A stretch of 64,000 nt of DNA from Sphingomonadaceae bacterium (GCA_947472735.1 CANJBY010000003.1:1-64000), one strand, 5' to 3'. Numbered from the stretch's first letter, positions 28,281 to 39,018 are shown. Numbers and translations are program-made. Notes: generated from the sequence alone by a model not told the origin.

Positions 28281-28626
28281 CGGGCGCCCTCGCCACGATC
28301 GGGAAGCGATAGCGATCCGGCCCGACCCGCACTTCCAGAAGGTCTCCGGACAGTTGCTGCGCAGCGAGATCAGCCCCGTCGGCACTGGCGAGGCCTTTGC
28401 CATCGGGGAGTACCGAAAGACGCCGGAATCCGCCGTCAGGATGGCGCACCACGAGCACTTCCGTGGCCTTGTGTCGCGCCCGTTCCAGCGTGCAGACCGG
28501 CGCGAAATTCACCGCCTTGTCGATCGCGCACTGGACCATTTCGCCCGTGACAGAGCGTCCGGCTTCGCCCCCTTGCGAACAGGCGGCGGCGCAGAAGCAC
28601 AGGGCGACGGTCAGGCGCTGCATCAC
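28267..28626 (-). CDS. putative lipoprotein, hypothetical
   Basis: Signal/lipobox-like MMQRLTVALCFCAAACSQGG. Confidence 0.6.
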   Translation of the reverse strand: MMQRLTVALCFCAAACSQGGEAGRSVTGEMVQCAIDKAVNFAPVCTLERARHKATEVLVVRHPDGGFRRLSVLPDGKGLASADGADLAAQQLSGDLLEVRVGPDRYRFPIVARAPDATR

Positions 28627-28659
28627 CGGCTTGTCGCGCGCGGCGCCGCGCTTGGCAAG

Positions 28660-30516
28660 TCAGCGGCGCTTGAGCTGCGTCACATCCCGCACCGCACCGC
28701 GCGCGGCGCTGGTCGCCATGGCGGCATAGGCCTGCAACGCCGGCGAAACGGCGCGCTTGCGGGGATGGACCGGCGTCCATGCCTGATCGCCGCGCGCTGC
28801 CATTGCCGTGCGGCGGGCGGCGAGTACATCGTCGGCCACGGCCAGGCTGATGCTGCGTGCGGGAATATCGATGGCGATCGTGTCGCCGGTTTCGACCAGC
28901 GCGATCAGCCCGCCTTCGGCCGCTTCGGGTGAGACGTGGCCGATGGACAAGCCGGAAGTGCCGCCCGAGAAACGCCCATCGGTGATCAAAGCGCAGGCCT
29001 TGCCCAGCCCCTTCGATTTCAGATAGCTCGTCGGGTAGAGCATTTCCTGCATGCCCGGTCCGCCCTTGGGTCCTTCGTAGCGAATCACCACGACGTCCCC
29101 CGCCTTGACCTCGCCCCCCAGAATTCCGGCTACCGCCGCGTCCTGACTTTCATAGACCCGGGCCGGGCCGGTGTGGATCAGGTTTGCATCATCAACACCG
29201 GCGGTCTTCACGATACAGCCATCGACGGCGATGTTGCCAGTCAGCACGGCGATTCCGCCGTCCGTCGAGAAGGCATGCTCGGCGCTGCGGATCACGCCGT
29301 TCTCGCGGTCGAGATCGAGCTCGTCCCAACGGCGTGACTGGCTGAAGGCGGTCTGGGTCGGCACGCCGCCCGGTGCGGCCTTGAAGAAGGTCTGCACTTC
29401 GGGATCGTTGGTGCGCGAGATGTCCCAGGTGTTGATCGCATCGCGCATCGTCCGGCTGTGCACCGTCGGCACATCAGTGTGGAGCAGTCCGGCGCGGTCC
29501 AGCTGGCCGAGGATCGCAAATATCCCACCGGCGCGGTGGACGTCTTCCATGTGAACGTCGGCCTTGGCCGGGGCAACCTTGGACAGGCACGGCACCCGGC
29601 GCGAGAGCCGGTCGATGTCGGCCATGGTGAAGTCCACTCCGGCTTCATGCGCGGCCGCGAGCAGGTGCAGCACCGTGTTGGACGAACCACCCATCGCGAT
29701 GTCGAGGCTCATCGCATTTTCGAAGGCCTTGAAACCGGCGATATTGCGCGGCAGCGCGCTGGCATCGTCTTGTTCGTACCAGCGGCGGCACAGCTCGACC
29801 GCAAGCTCGCCGGCGCGCAGGAACAGCGCCTTGCGGTCCGAGTGGGTGGCCAGCTGCGAGCCGTTGCCCGGCAGCGAAAGCCCTAGCGCCTCGGTCAGGC
29901 AGTTCATCGAATTGGCGGTGAACATGCCGCTGCACGATCCGCAAGTCGGGCAGGCAGACCGCTCGATGGACGCGACTTCGGCGTCGGTATAATCCTCGTC
30001 CGCGGCGGCAACCATGGCATCGACCAGATCGAGCGCCACTTCCTTGCCGCGCAGCACCACCTTGCCGGCCTCCATCGGCCCACCCGAAACGAACACCACC
30101 GGAATGTTGATCCGTAGCGCCGCCATCAACATGCCCGGTGTGATCTTGTCGCAGTTGGAGATGCAGACCATCGCATCGGCGCAGTGCGCGTTGACCATGT
30201 ATTCCACGCTGTCGGCGATCAGTTCGCGGCTCGGCAGCGAATAGAGCATCCCGTCATGGCCCATGGCGATCCCGTCATCGACCGCGATGGTGTTGAATTC
30301 CTTGGCAACACCCCCGGCCGACTCGATTTCCCGCGCGACCATCTGGCCCAGGTCCTTGAGGTGGACGTGACCCGGCACGAATTGGGTGAAGCTGTTGACC
30401 ACAGCGATGATCGGCTTGCCGAAATCGCCATCCTTCATGCCCGTAGCGCGCCACAGCCCGCGCGCGCCGGCCATGTTGCGACCGTGAGTGGAGGTGCGTG
30501 AACGAAGGGCTGGCAT
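28660..30516 (-). CDS. ilvD: dihydroxy-acid dehydratase
   Basis: [55 protein letters not shown]. Confidence 0.97.
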   Translation of the reverse strand: MPALRSRTSTHGRNMAGARGLWRATGMKDGDFGKPIIAVVNSFTQFVPGHVHLKDLGQMVAREIESAGGVAKEFNTIAVDDGIAMGHDGMLYSLPSRELIADSVEYMVNAHCADAMVCISNCDKITPGMLMAALRINIPVVFVSGGPMEAGKVVLRGKEVALDLVDAMVAAADEDYTDAEVASIERSACPTCGSCSGMFTANSMNCLTEALGLSLPGNGSQLATHSDRKALFLRAGELAVELCRRWYEQDDASALPRNIAGFKAFENAMSLDIAMGGSSNTVLHLLAAAHEAGVDFTMADIDRLSRRVPCLSKVAPAKADVHMEDVHRAGGIFAILGQLDRAGLLHTDVPTVHSRTMRDAINTWDISRTNDPEVQTFFKAAPGGVPTQTAFSQSRRWDELDLDRENGVIRSAEHAFSTDGGIAVLTGNIAVDGCIVKTAGVDDANLIHTGPARVYESQDAAVAGILGGEVKAGDVVVIRYEGPKGGPGMQEMLYPTSYLKSKGLGKACALITDGRFSGGTSGLSIGHVSPEAAEGGLIALVETGDTIAIDIPARSISLAVADDVLAARRTAMAARGDQAWTPVHPRKRAVSPALQAYAAMATSAARGAVRDVTQLKRR

Positions 30517-30570
30517 GATCGGGCTCCGGAAGATTCTTGCGCAACGTGGCGCGGCCTCGCCCCTACGCGA

Positions 30571-31299
30571 CTATTCCCCCAGCTTCAACGCCACTTCATT
30601 GCAGATCCGATGTAACCGCTCGGCCCAGGCCAGGTGCTGCTGGGGGGTGGCAAGCTGATCCTGCCTGATCTCGATCCCGAGATAAGGCCGTCCATCAGCC
30701 TCGCAGTGGCGGTTCATCGTCGCGTTGAGCAAGACGCCGGAATAGGGCTCCTGGTCACCAACCACCAGACCTTCGGCCTCCAGCATTGGAATGGCGACCC
30801 GGGCCGCGCGATCGTCGCTGTTGTAGAGCACTCCGACATGCCAGGGCCGCGGCTCGTCGCTGCTGGCGAGGCGCGGGGTGAAGCTGTGGAGCGATAGGAT
30901 CAGCGCCGGCGGCACGTCCTCCAGCAGACTGGCCAGCGCCGCGTGATAAGGGCGGAAAAAGCGGTTGAGCCGCGCTTCGTGGCCCGCGTGATCCAGCGCA
31001 TTCCCGGGAATGGCGTGGCCATCACTGGCGATCGGCACCACGGCGGGCGCATGCTCGTCGCGGTTGTAGTCACACACGAGGCGGCTGACATTGCCTTGGA
31101 AGGCGGCCACACCATCACGCCGGGCCATGATCTCGCCCACCGGGCCCACTCCGATGTCGATGGCGACATGCTGATCGAGCAGGGCGGGGTCGATGCCGAG
31201 GTCGATGTCCTCGGGCACGCGGTTGCTGGCATGATCGGAGACGACCAGAATCCCGCCAAAGCGCGGCGTGCCGACAATGCGGTAGGGCGCGTCCTTCAT
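30571..31299 (-). CDS. N-formylglutamate amidohydrolase family protein
   Basis: GGILVVSDHASNRVPED, LSLHSFTP, EIRQD. Confidence 0.88.
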   Translation of the reverse strand: MKDAPYRIVGTPRFGGILVVSDHASNRVPEDIDLGIDPALLDQHVAIDIGVGPVGEIMARRDGVAAFQGNVSRLVCDYNRDEHAPAVVPIASDGHAIPGNALDHAGHEARLNRFFRPYHAALASLLEDVPPALILSLHSFTPRLASSDEPRPWHVGVLYNSDDRAARVAIPMLEAEGLVVGDQEPYSGVLLNATMNRHCEADGRPYLGIEIRQDQLATPQQHLAWAERLHRICNEVALKLGE

Positions 31300-32105
31300 C
31301 GCAGTTGCCCAGCCAGTTGCCACCAGTCCGGCCTTTCCTTGCGCACCAAGCCGGACGCTCCATCACGATCTGCATCGGATTCGTAAAGCGCAAAGCAGGT
31401 CGCGCCCGAACCGGACATCCGCACCAGCCACGCTCCGGTTTGCCGGAGTAAGGCCAGCACATCGGCGACCTCAGAACACAGAGCTGTCGCAGGACCTTCA
31501 AGATCGTTGCGCCCTGCCAGCGCTATCTGACGTGCCGTTCCTTCGGGCATCGGCCCGCGATCCAATCCGCCCCAGTCCTTGAACACCGGCCCGGTGGCGA
31601 GCGGCACTCGCGGGTTCACCAGCAACACCGGCGTGCCCGTCAGATCGTTCTCGATCGGCTCCAGGTCGATACCGGTGCCGCGCCCGATGCACGCCTGGCT
31701 GCGTACGCAGGCCGGTACGTCCGCCCCGAGCCGGGCGGCGCGCGCGGGCCAGTCGTCGGGAAGCCCATATCGGCTCTCGACCATACGAAAGATCGCCCCC
31801 GCGTCCGCCGAACCACCGCCCAGACCAGCAGCGACGGGCAGATTCTTCTCCAGCTCGACTTTCCAGCCCGGGCCGTGCGGCAACGCAGCCAGCGCGCTGG
31901 CGACGATATTGTCGAACAGATTGTCCAGCCCGCCGGCAAACTCGCCGAACACGCGAACTTCGTCCCGCGCGGCGGGGGCGGCGCTCAGTCGGTCGCCCGC
32001 CTCTATGAAGGCAAACAACGTCTCCAGCTCATGATAGCCATCCTCCCGCCGTCGCCGGACGTGCAGGGCGAGGTTGATCTTGGCGTAAGCGGTTTCCCGC
32101 ATCAT
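31296..32105 (-). CDS. ispE: 4-diphosphocytidyl-2-C-methyl-D-erythritol kinase
   Basis: ETAYAKINLALHVRRRREDGYHELETLFAF, NLPVAAGLGGGSADAGA, LVRMSGSGATCFAL. Confidence 0.95.
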   Translation of the reverse strand: MMRETAYAKINLALHVRRRREDGYHELETLFAFIEAGDRLSAAPAARDEVRVFGEFAGGLDNLFDNIVASALAALPHGPGWKVELEKNLPVAAGLGGGSADAGAIFRMVESRYGLPDDWPARAARLGADVPACVRSQACIGRGTGIDLEPIENDLTGTPVLLVNPRVPLATGPVFKDWGGLDRGPMPEGTARQIALAGRNDLEGPATALCSEVADVLALLRQTGAWLVRMSGSGATCFALYESDADRDGASGLVRKERPDWWQLAGQLR

Positions 32106-32129
32106 CGTCTCCCCGTGCCGGGAAGGAAC

Positions 32130-33779
32130 CTACATGTTCGGATAGTTCGGACCACCGCCGCCCTCCGGCGTTACCCATTCGATGTTCTGCATCGGGTCCT
32201 TGATGTCGCAGGTCTTGCAGTGGACGCAGTTCTGGGCGTTGATCTGCAGCCGCGGGCCGGAGCCATCGGGATCGACGAACTCGTAGACCCCCGCCGGGCA
32301 ATAGCGCGCCTCGGGGCCGGCATAGAGCGGGAGATTGATCTCTACCGGCACCGCCGCATCCTTCAGCCGCAAGTGGCAGGGCTGGTCTTCCTCGTGGTTG
32401 GTGAACGAGAAGGAGACGCTGGTCAGCCGGTCGAAGCTGATCACCCCGTCGGGCTTGGGATACTGGATCGGCTGGAACAGGTCGGCGCGCCTGGTGGCCG
32501 AGGCATCGGTGTGGTGCTTCATCGCCGGGAAGATCGGCAGCTTGAGATAGCGCAGCCACATGTCCGCATTTGCCAGCGCCGAACCGAACAAGTCGCCATC
32601 GAACTTCGCTGCCAGTGGCTCGGCATTCTGGACCAGCTTGAGCTCGCTGGCGATCCAGCTTTCACGCACGGCGGCATCGTATTCGGCCAGCTCGTCGCCC
32701 GAGCGGCTCGAGGCGACGGCGCCGGCAATTGCTTCGGCAGCAAGCATTCCGCTCTTCATCGCCGTATGGCTGCCCTTGATCCGGGGCACGTTGACGAATC
32801 CGGCCGAGCAACCCGCCAGCACCCCGCCCGGGAAGGCAAGGCGAGGGACTGATTGCCAGCCGCCTTCGTTGATCGCACGCGCGCCATAAGAAACACGCCG
32901 CCCGCCTTCCAGCACCGCACGGATCGCGGGATGCTGCTTCCAGCGCTGGAACTCCTCAAACGGGTGAACGTAGGGATTTTCGTAATCGAGCGCGGTGACG
33001 AAACCGAGCGCCACCTGGTTGTTGGCCTGGTGATAGAGGAAACCGCCGCCCCAGCTGTCGCTTTCCGAAAGCGGCCAGCCCTGGGTGTGGAGCACCCGGC
33101 CCGGCACGTGCCTGGCCGGATCGATGTCCCACAGCTCCTTGATGCCGAGACCGTAAACCTGCGGCTGGCAATCCCGCTCAAGGTCGTATCTCGCCTTGAG
33201 CCGCTTGGTCAGGTGGCCGCGGGCACCTTCGCAGAACACGGTATACTTGGCGAGCAGGTGCATGCCGGGTTGGTAATCGCCCCGCGGGTTACCTTCGCGA
33301 TCGACCCCCATGTCCCCGGTCTGCACGCCGATCACCGCGCCGGCTTCGTCGTAAAGCACTTCAGCGGCGGGGAAGCCGGGGAAGATCTCGACGCCCAGTT
33401 CCTCCGCTTTTCCGGCAAGCCAGCGGCAGAGGTTGCCGAGACTGCCGGTATAGGTGCCCTTGTTCGACATGAACGGCGGCATGAGGAGATGCGGGATCGA
33501 AAACTTGCCGCTTTTGGTCAGATACCAGTGCCAGTTATCGGTCACCGGCGTCTCGGCCATCGGGCAGCCATCGCCGCGCCAATCGGGCAGCAGCTCATCA
33601 AGCGCGCGCGGATCGACCACCGCACCCGAGAGGATGTGTGCGCCGATCTCCGATCCCTTCTCGAGGATGCAGACGGAGATGTCCGAATTGACCTGCTTGA
33701 GCCGGATGGCCGCGGCCAGTCCGGCCGGACCGCCGCCGACGACCACGACATCATAGGCCATCGATTCGCGTTCGCTCAT
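32130..33779 (-). CDS. electron transfer flavoprotein-ubiquinone oxidoreductase
   Basis: VVVGGGPAGLAAAIRLKQ, GCSAGFVNVPRIKGSHTAMKSGMLAAEA, C-term Fe-S (CPAGVYE...NCVHCKTCDIKDP). Confidence 0.96.
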   Translation of the reverse strand: MSERESMAYDVVVVGGGPAGLAAAIRLKQVNSDISVCILEKGSEIGAHILSGAVVDPRALDELLPDWRGDGCPMAETPVTDNWHWYLTKSGKFSIPHLLMPPFMSNKGTYTGSLGNLCRWLAGKAEELGVEIFPGFPAAEVLYDEAGAVIGVQTGDMGVDREGNPRGDYQPGMHLLAKYTVFCEGARGHLTKRLKARYDLERDCQPQVYGLGIKELWDIDPARHVPGRVLHTQGWPLSESDSWGGGFLYHQANNQVALGFVTALDYENPYVHPFEEFQRWKQHPAIRAVLEGGRRVSYGARAINEGGWQSVPRLAFPGGVLAGCSAGFVNVPRIKGSHTAMKSGMLAAEAIAGAVASSRSGDELAEYDAAVRESWIASELKLVQNAEPLAAKFDGDLFGSALANADMWLRYLKLPIFPAMKHHTDASATRRADLFQPIQYPKPDGVISFDRLTSVSFSFTNHEEDQPCHLRLKDAAVPVEINLPLYAGPEARYCPAGVYEFVDPDGSGPRLQINAQNCVHCKTCDIKDPMQNIEWVTPEGGGGPNYPNM

Positions 33780-33856
33780 GGTTTCCCCGCTTCCGGTCAA
33801 AAACTGCGCGTTGTGCCTTGATTGCTGCAGTCTGGCAGGTCAAGACCCGTCGGGCA

Positions 33857-34627
33857 ATGATCGCGGACCCCGAACCCAGCATCGCGGATGGAATCGCCGC
33901 AGCCCTCGCCTGGTGGCGCGAGGCCGGGGTTGAGAACGATTTCGCTGACGATCCGCAAAGCTGGCTGACCAAGCCGGTCGCAGCACCTTCTGCCCATGCC
34001 CCTGAAGCCATAGCGGCAACGCCGCCAAAGCCGGCGCAGGCCCCGGCTGTGCCCGAGGTGGAGCGGCTGCGTGGGCTGGATGCCTTGCCCGGCAGTCTTG
34101 CCGAATTTTCCGCCTGGTGGCTCTCTGAACCGTCGCTCGATCATGACCTGCCTGAGCGGCGCGTGGCGCCGCGGGGGCCGACAGGTGCACCGCTGATGGT
34201 CATCGTCCCCGAGCCCGAACCCGGCGATTCGCAGCGGCTCCTAACCGGGCCACACGGAAACCTGCTCGACGCCCTGCTGGCAGCGATGGGGATCGCGCCT
34301 GACACAGCCTACGTCGCCAGCGCCTTGCCGCGCCATACTCCGGCAGCGGACTGGCCCGCGCTGGATGCGGCCGGCTTCGGTACGGTGCTGCGCCATCATG
34401 TCCGTCTGGCGGCCCCGCAGCGGATCATGGTGTTCGGAGGGAGCATCCTGCCGCTTCTCGGCCACGATCCGACGCTTTCTGCTGAAACTTCACCCATTTT
34501 TAACCATGAGGGCTTCAGCGCAGCCTTGTTGCCCGCGCCTGACCTTGCCAGCCTGCTTGCCAGGCCGAGGGCCAAGGCCGGTTTGTGGCAGCGCTGGCTA
34601 GACTGGACGGGACGCAAAACAGCGTGA
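33857..34627 (+). CDS. uracil-DNA glycosylase superfamily-like protein, degenerate active site
   Basis: LMVIVPEPEPGDSQRLLTGPHGNLLDALLAAMGIAPDTAYVASALPRHTP resembles the type-4/5 UDG core; no cysteines; motif-B His absent. Confidence 0.6.
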   Translation: MIADPEPSIADGIAAALAWWREAGVENDFADDPQSWLTKPVAAPSAHAPEAIAATPPKPAQAPAVPEVERLRGLDALPGSLAEFSAWWLSEPSLDHDLPERRVAPRGPTGAPLMVIVPEPEPGDSQRLLTGPHGNLLDALLAAMGIAPDTAYVASALPRHTPAADWPALDAAGFGTVLRHHVRLAAPQRIMVFGGSILPLLGHDPTLSAETSPIFNHEGFSAALLPAPDLASLLARPRAKAGLWQRWLDWTGRKTA

Positions 34628-36411
34628 AACGATACGCGAGAGTGCTGAAATTCGGGGTCATCGGAGCAGCAGGTATCGCCTGCACGCTGCCCGCGCTCGC
34701 CCATGCCAACAGCGCTGCGCTCGATTATTTCCAGAGCCGGTCTGCGCGAACCGCCGTGCCCTCGCTGCTTAGCCAGGACGATCGCAGCTGGTATCGCGAC
34801 GTGTTCGCGGCAATCAAGAAGCAGGACTGGATCAAGGTGCAGGCGATGTTCGCACAGCGTCCGGACGGCCCCCTGCATCAGGTTGCCCGGGCTGAATATT
34901 TTCTTGCGGCCAACTCTCCCAAGGTTGAGCTGCCGGCCTTGCAGTCATGGCTTTCGGCCGGCACCGATCTCCCACAGGCCGAACAGATCGCTACTCTGGC
35001 AGTGAAGCGCGGTGCGGCGACGATGCCGTCCCTGCCGTCAAGCCAGGCGCTCTATGCCCAGCCCGGCATGCCCAAGCGGACCCGCCCGCGCGAAATCGCC
35101 GACGGGACCATGCCCAATGCGGTTGCCGCCAGCATCCTCGACAAGATCAAGAACGACGATCCGACCGGCGCGCGCATCCTGCTGGACGGGATCGATGCCA
35201 CCCTTTCGCCCGAGGCGCGGTCCGAATGGCGCCAGCGGGTGGCCTGGGCCTATTACATCGAAAATGACGATGCCACCGCTTACGCCTTGGGTCAAACCGT
35301 CGCGGACGGTGTCGGGCCGTGGGTGCCGGAAGGCCAGTGGACCGCAGGTCTGGCTGCCTGGCGGATGGGCGATTGCGCCGGAGCCGGGGACGCTTTCGGC
35401 AAGTCCGCTGCTGCCGCACAGAATCCCGAACTTCAGGCCGCCGCCTATTACTGGCAGGCCCGCGCACTGGTGCGCTGCCGCCAGCCCCAGAAATCCGGTG
35501 CTCCGCTGCGTGCGGCCGCCCGGCTGGACGAGACGTTCTACGGCATGCTCGCCGCCGAGGAGCTCGGTCTCAAGTTGCCCGAGACTCATGCCGCCCCTGA
35601 CTTCACCCAGGCAGACTGGCAGAAGCTGCGCGACACCGGCAACGTCCGCACCGCCGTGGCTCTGGCCGAGATTGGCGAGGACGGCCTGGCGGACGAAGTG
35701 CTGCGCCATCAGGCGCGGATTGGTGAACCCTCGCTCTATCAGCCGCTTTCGCGTCTGGCGCGCGACCTCGGTCTGCCTTCCACCCAGTTGTGGATGGCCC
35801 AGAATGTACCTTCCGGCGGCCGCGCCGAACCGGCCGCGCGTTTCCCCACCCCGAAGTGGACCCCGGCGACGGGATGGAAGATCGACCCGGCACTGGTCTA
35901 TGCTCACACCCTCCAGGAATCGGTGTTCCGCGCCCGCGCGGTCAGTCCAGCGGGTGCGCGCGGGCTGATGCAGATCATGCCTGCTGCCGCGCGCGACCAT
36001 GCCGGCGATCTTGGCGTTTCCGGCAATGCCGAGGACCTCTCCCGCCCCGAGATCAACCTCGCCTTTGGGCAGCAGCACTTGCAGATGCTGCGCGAATCCA
36101 CCGGCACCCAGGGGCTGCTGCCCAAGGTGATGGCCGCCTACAATGCGGGCCTCCAGCCGATCGGCCGCTGGAACACCGAAATCCGCGATCAGGGCGATCC
36201 GCTGCTGTGGATGGAATCGATTCCCTATTGGGAAACGCGCGGCTACGTTGCGATCGTGTTCAAGAACTACTGGATGTACGAGCGCCAGGCCGGCGGTCCC
36301 TCGGAAAGCCGCGAAGCGCTGGCCCAGGGCATGTGGCCGACCTTCCCGGGCCTTGCCGGAGCCAAGCCGGTGCGGATGGGTGCGAACGGAGCGATCCTGC
36401 GTGGCCGTTGA
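34624..36411 (+). CDS. soluble lytic murein transglycosylase
   Basis: C-terminal SLT domain QESVFRARAVSPAGARGLMQIMPAAA...VMAAYNAG; GTG start overlapping upstream stop. Confidence 0.93.
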   Translation: MKRYARVLKFGVIGAAGIACTLPALAHANSAALDYFQSRSARTAVPSLLSQDDRSWYRDVFAAIKKQDWIKVQAMFAQRPDGPLHQVARAEYFLAANSPKVELPALQSWLSAGTDLPQAEQIATLAVKRGAATMPSLPSSQALYAQPGMPKRTRPREIADGTMPNAVAASILDKIKNDDPTGARILLDGIDATLSPEARSEWRQRVAWAYYIENDDATAYALGQTVADGVGPWVPEGQWTAGLAAWRMGDCAGAGDAFGKSAAAAQNPELQAAAYYWQARALVRCRQPQKSGAPLRAAARLDETFYGMLAAEELGLKLPETHAAPDFTQADWQKLRDTGNVRTAVALAEIGEDGLADEVLRHQARIGEPSLYQPLSRLARDLGLPSTQLWMAQNVPSGGRAEPAARFPTPKWTPATGWKIDPALVYAHTLQESVFRARAVSPAGARGLMQIMPAAARDHAGDLGVSGNAEDLSRPEINLAFGQQHLQMLRESTGTQGLLPKVMAAYNAGLQPIGRWNTEIRDQGDPLLWMESIPYWETRGYVAIVFKNYWMYERQAGGPSESREALAQGMWPTFPGLAGAKPVRMGANGAILRGR

Positions 36412-36928
36412 TACTGCCCGTACCTTCCGCCCGATCGCTATCGCGGTCCTGACCATTTCCGATACCCGCACGCTCGAAACAGACACCTCCGGCGCATTGC
36501 TGGTGGAGCGGATCAAGGCCGCCGGCCACACGCTCGCCGAACGCGCGATCGTGGTCGACGACGTCCCGCGCATCGTCAGCCGTCTCAATGACTGGATTGA
36601 CGACCGCAAGGTCGATTGCATCATCACCACCGGCGGCACCGGCCTGACCGGGCGCGACGTAACCCCCGAGGCGCTTGACCGCGTGAAGGACAAGGACATC
36701 CCCGGCTTCGGCGAGCTGTTCCGCTGGATCAGCTACCAGACCATCGGCACCTCGACCGTGCAAAGCCGCGCCATGGCCGTGCTGGCGCGGGGGACTTACA
36801 TCTTCGCCCTGCCCGGATCGAACGGGGCCGTAAAAGACGGCTGGGACAAGATCCTCGCCGAGCAGCTCGATAGCCGGAACCGGCCGTGCAATTTCGTCGA
36901 GCTGATGCCGCGGTTGCGGGAGGTTTGA
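36401..36928 (+). CDS. moaB: molybdenum cofactor biosynthesis protein B
   Basis: IAVLTISDTRTLETDTSG, IITTGGTGLTGRDVTPEA, FALPGSNGAVKDGWD; GTG start inside preceding gene's 3' end. Confidence 0.94.
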   Translation: MAVDTARTFRPIAIAVLTISDTRTLETDTSGALLVERIKAAGHTLAERAIVVDDVPRIVSRLNDWIDDRKVDCIITTGGTGLTGRDVTPEALDRVKDKDIPGFGELFRWISYQTIGTSTVQSRAMAVLARGTYIFALPGSNGAVKDGWDKILAEQLDSRNRPCNFVELMPRLREV

Positions 36929-37005
36929 GGGCGAGGGCCTCACACCAGTCGTCCAGACGCAAAACCCGAATCTGAATCCCGAAATCCGGAACCTCGGCCC
37001 GCTCA

Positions 37006-37091
37006 TGCTGAGCTTGTCGAAGCACTGTCCTTGTCTTCGTGCCGCCGGATGCAACCTCAAGAAGACGGACGGTGCTTCGACAAGCTCAGCA
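37006..37091. repeat. long hairpin: 20-bp perfect inverted repeat plus inner complementary arms (REP/MITE-like)
   Basis: TGCTGAGCTTGTCGAAGCAC (37006..37025) and GTGCTTCGACAAGCTCAGCA (37072..37091); inner GTCC/GGAC and GTCTTC/GAAGAC pairs. Confidence 0.9.
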
Positions 37092-37112
37092 CGGACGGAG
37101 TTTTGGTTCAGG

Positions 37113-37784
37113 TCACAGGCACGATGCCGCCTCGATGAGTTTCCGCACGGCATGCAGATCTTTGGCGATGCCGCTGCACAGGGACTCCATTTCAGGCGTA
37201 GGGCCTAGTAAATCGGGTACCATGAAAGTGATCATCCCGGCCGCTGCTGCGGATCGGACACCATTGTGGGAATCCTCCAGTGCCAGACAGAGGGCAGGCT
37301 CTACACCGAGGTGCTGCGCAACCATCAAAAAGGGGTCCGGCGAGGGCTTGCCCGCAACATAATCCCCATGACCAATTACCCCTTGAAACCGGTCGGACAA
37401 GCCATGGGCACCGAGGTGGCTTTGCACGGTGGAATGAGCAGACGATGTCGCAATGCATCGTGGTATTTCGAATTGATCTAGACAATCGAGAAGTTCGAGA
37501 ACGCCAGGTTTAAGCCTCAACTGCGTTGCGGCCAGCAGATCGAAATGATCGATCATCAGTGCAAAATATTGATCCACCGGAAAATCCGGCCCCATGTGTT
37601 CCAGGATCAACAATCGGCTCTGGGCCCAAGGCACGCCAATCGTTCGTTCTACGACTGCCCTAGGCAAGTCATGCCCTCCTTGGCTTCCCGCTGCCTTGAA
37701 CGCATCTTGATAGAGCGTTTCCGTATCGAAGATCAGTCCGTCCATGTCGAAGATCACGGCGGCAGGCATACGCGGTAGCATCAT
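37113..37784 (-). CDS. HAD superfamily phosphatase/phosphoglucomutase-like
   Basis: AVIFDMDGLIFDTETLY, ATSSAH, GKPSPDPFLMVAQHLGVEPALCLALEDSHNGVRSAAAAGM. Confidence 0.92.
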   Translation of the reverse strand: MMLPRMPAAVIFDMDGLIFDTETLYQDAFKAAGSQGGHDLPRAVVERTIGVPWAQSRLLILEHMGPDFPVDQYFALMIDHFDLLAATQLRLKPGVLELLDCLDQFEIPRCIATSSAHSTVQSHLGAHGLSDRFQGVIGHGDYVAGKPSPDPFLMVAQHLGVEPALCLALEDSHNGVRSAAAAGMITFMVPDLLGPTPEMESLCSGIAKDLHAVRKLIEAASCL

Positions 37785-37879
37785 CGACTTCGCATAGTTT
37801 GCACGGGTCGTCGCAGCAATGACGGATTCCGTCCGTTTCTTCCTTGCAACTCTGTTCTCTCTATGTTCCAGTCCACCCC

Positions 37880-38956
37880 ATGCCAACCCCCATCCACGGT
37901 CGCGGCGCGCAGTCTGCGCAGGTGCCGCAGCGCTTCGGCCTCGCCGCACGCGAGGTGGATGGGGATTGGCTGGATGCGCGGGGGGAGGTTGATGGCGGGG
38001 CGCCGCGCATCGCCACCACGGTGACCGAGGAACATCCGAAGAGCATCATCAGCTTCAATCAGTCGCCCGATGTTCCCTTTGACCGCTCGATCAACGCCTA
38101 TCGCGGCTGCGAGCATGGCTGCGTCTACTGCTATGCACGGCCGACGCACGCTTTCCATGATCTCTCGCCGGGGTTGGACTTCGAGACCAGGCTCTTCGCC
38201 AAGCCCGACGCCGCGCGGCTGCTGCGCGAGACGCTGGCGAAGCGTGGCTACAAGCCCGCGCCCATCGCCATGGGGACCAACACCGATCCCTACCAGCCGA
38301 TCGAAGCGCGCTACCGCATCACACGGCAAGTGCTGGAGGTCTGCCTGGAGACGGGGCACCCGGTGACGATGACCACGAAGTCCGACCGGGTGCTGCACGA
38401 TCTCGATCTGCTGGCCGAGCTGGCGCGGCGCAATCTGACGGCGGTCAGCATTTCGGTCACCAGCCTCGATCCGAAGCTCTCCGGCTTGCTCGAACCGCGC
38501 GCCGCCGCGCCGGCCAAGCGGTTGGCGGCGCTGGGACGGCTGGTCGAGGCCGGGGTGCCGGCGCATGTCTCGGTCGCGCCGATCGTACCGGCGATCACGG
38601 ACGAGTTCCTGGAAGCCATTCTCGAGGACGCCGCCGCGCGCGGGGTCCGTTCCGCCAGCTGGATCGTGCTGCGCCTGCCGCATGAGGTCGCGCCGCTGTT
38701 CCGCGAGTGGCTTTCGGTCCATTTTCCGGACCGGGCGGACAAAGTCATGAACACGGTGCGTTCGATGCGGGAAGGCAAGGACAACGATGCCGATTTCTTC
38801 ACCCGGATGAAACCCAATGGCGTCTGGGCCGATCTTTTCCGCCAGCGCTTCCGCAAGACCTGCGCGCGGCTGGGGCTCAACGCCGACAGTCACGCGGCGC
38901 TGGACTGCGCGCAGTTCCGGGCGCCGGACCGGGGCGGTCAGCTCAGCTTGCTCTGA
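37880..38956 (+). CDS. PA0069 family radical SAM protein
   Basis: YRGCEHGCVYCYARPTH (CxxxCxxC), MGTNTDPYQPIE. Confidence 0.93.
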   Translation: MPTPIHGRGAQSAQVPQRFGLAAREVDGDWLDARGEVDGGAPRIATTVTEEHPKSIISFNQSPDVPFDRSINAYRGCEHGCVYCYARPTHAFHDLSPGLDFETRLFAKPDAARLLRETLAKRGYKPAPIAMGTNTDPYQPIEARYRITRQVLEVCLETGHPVTMTTKSDRVLHDLDLLAELARRNLTAVSISVTSLDPKLSGLLEPRAAAPAKRLAALGRLVEAGVPAHVSVAPIVPAITDEFLEAILEDAAARGVRSASWIVLRLPHEVAPLFREWLSVHFPDRADKVMNTVRSMREGKDNDADFFTRMKPNGVWADLFRQRFRKTCARLGLNADSHAALDCAQFRAPDRGGQLSLL

Positions 38957-39018
38957 AGCGGCATGCAACAAAAGCCCGCCTCGCGCGTTTCCCTTGCAAG
39001 CGCAACCAGGAGGCTACC

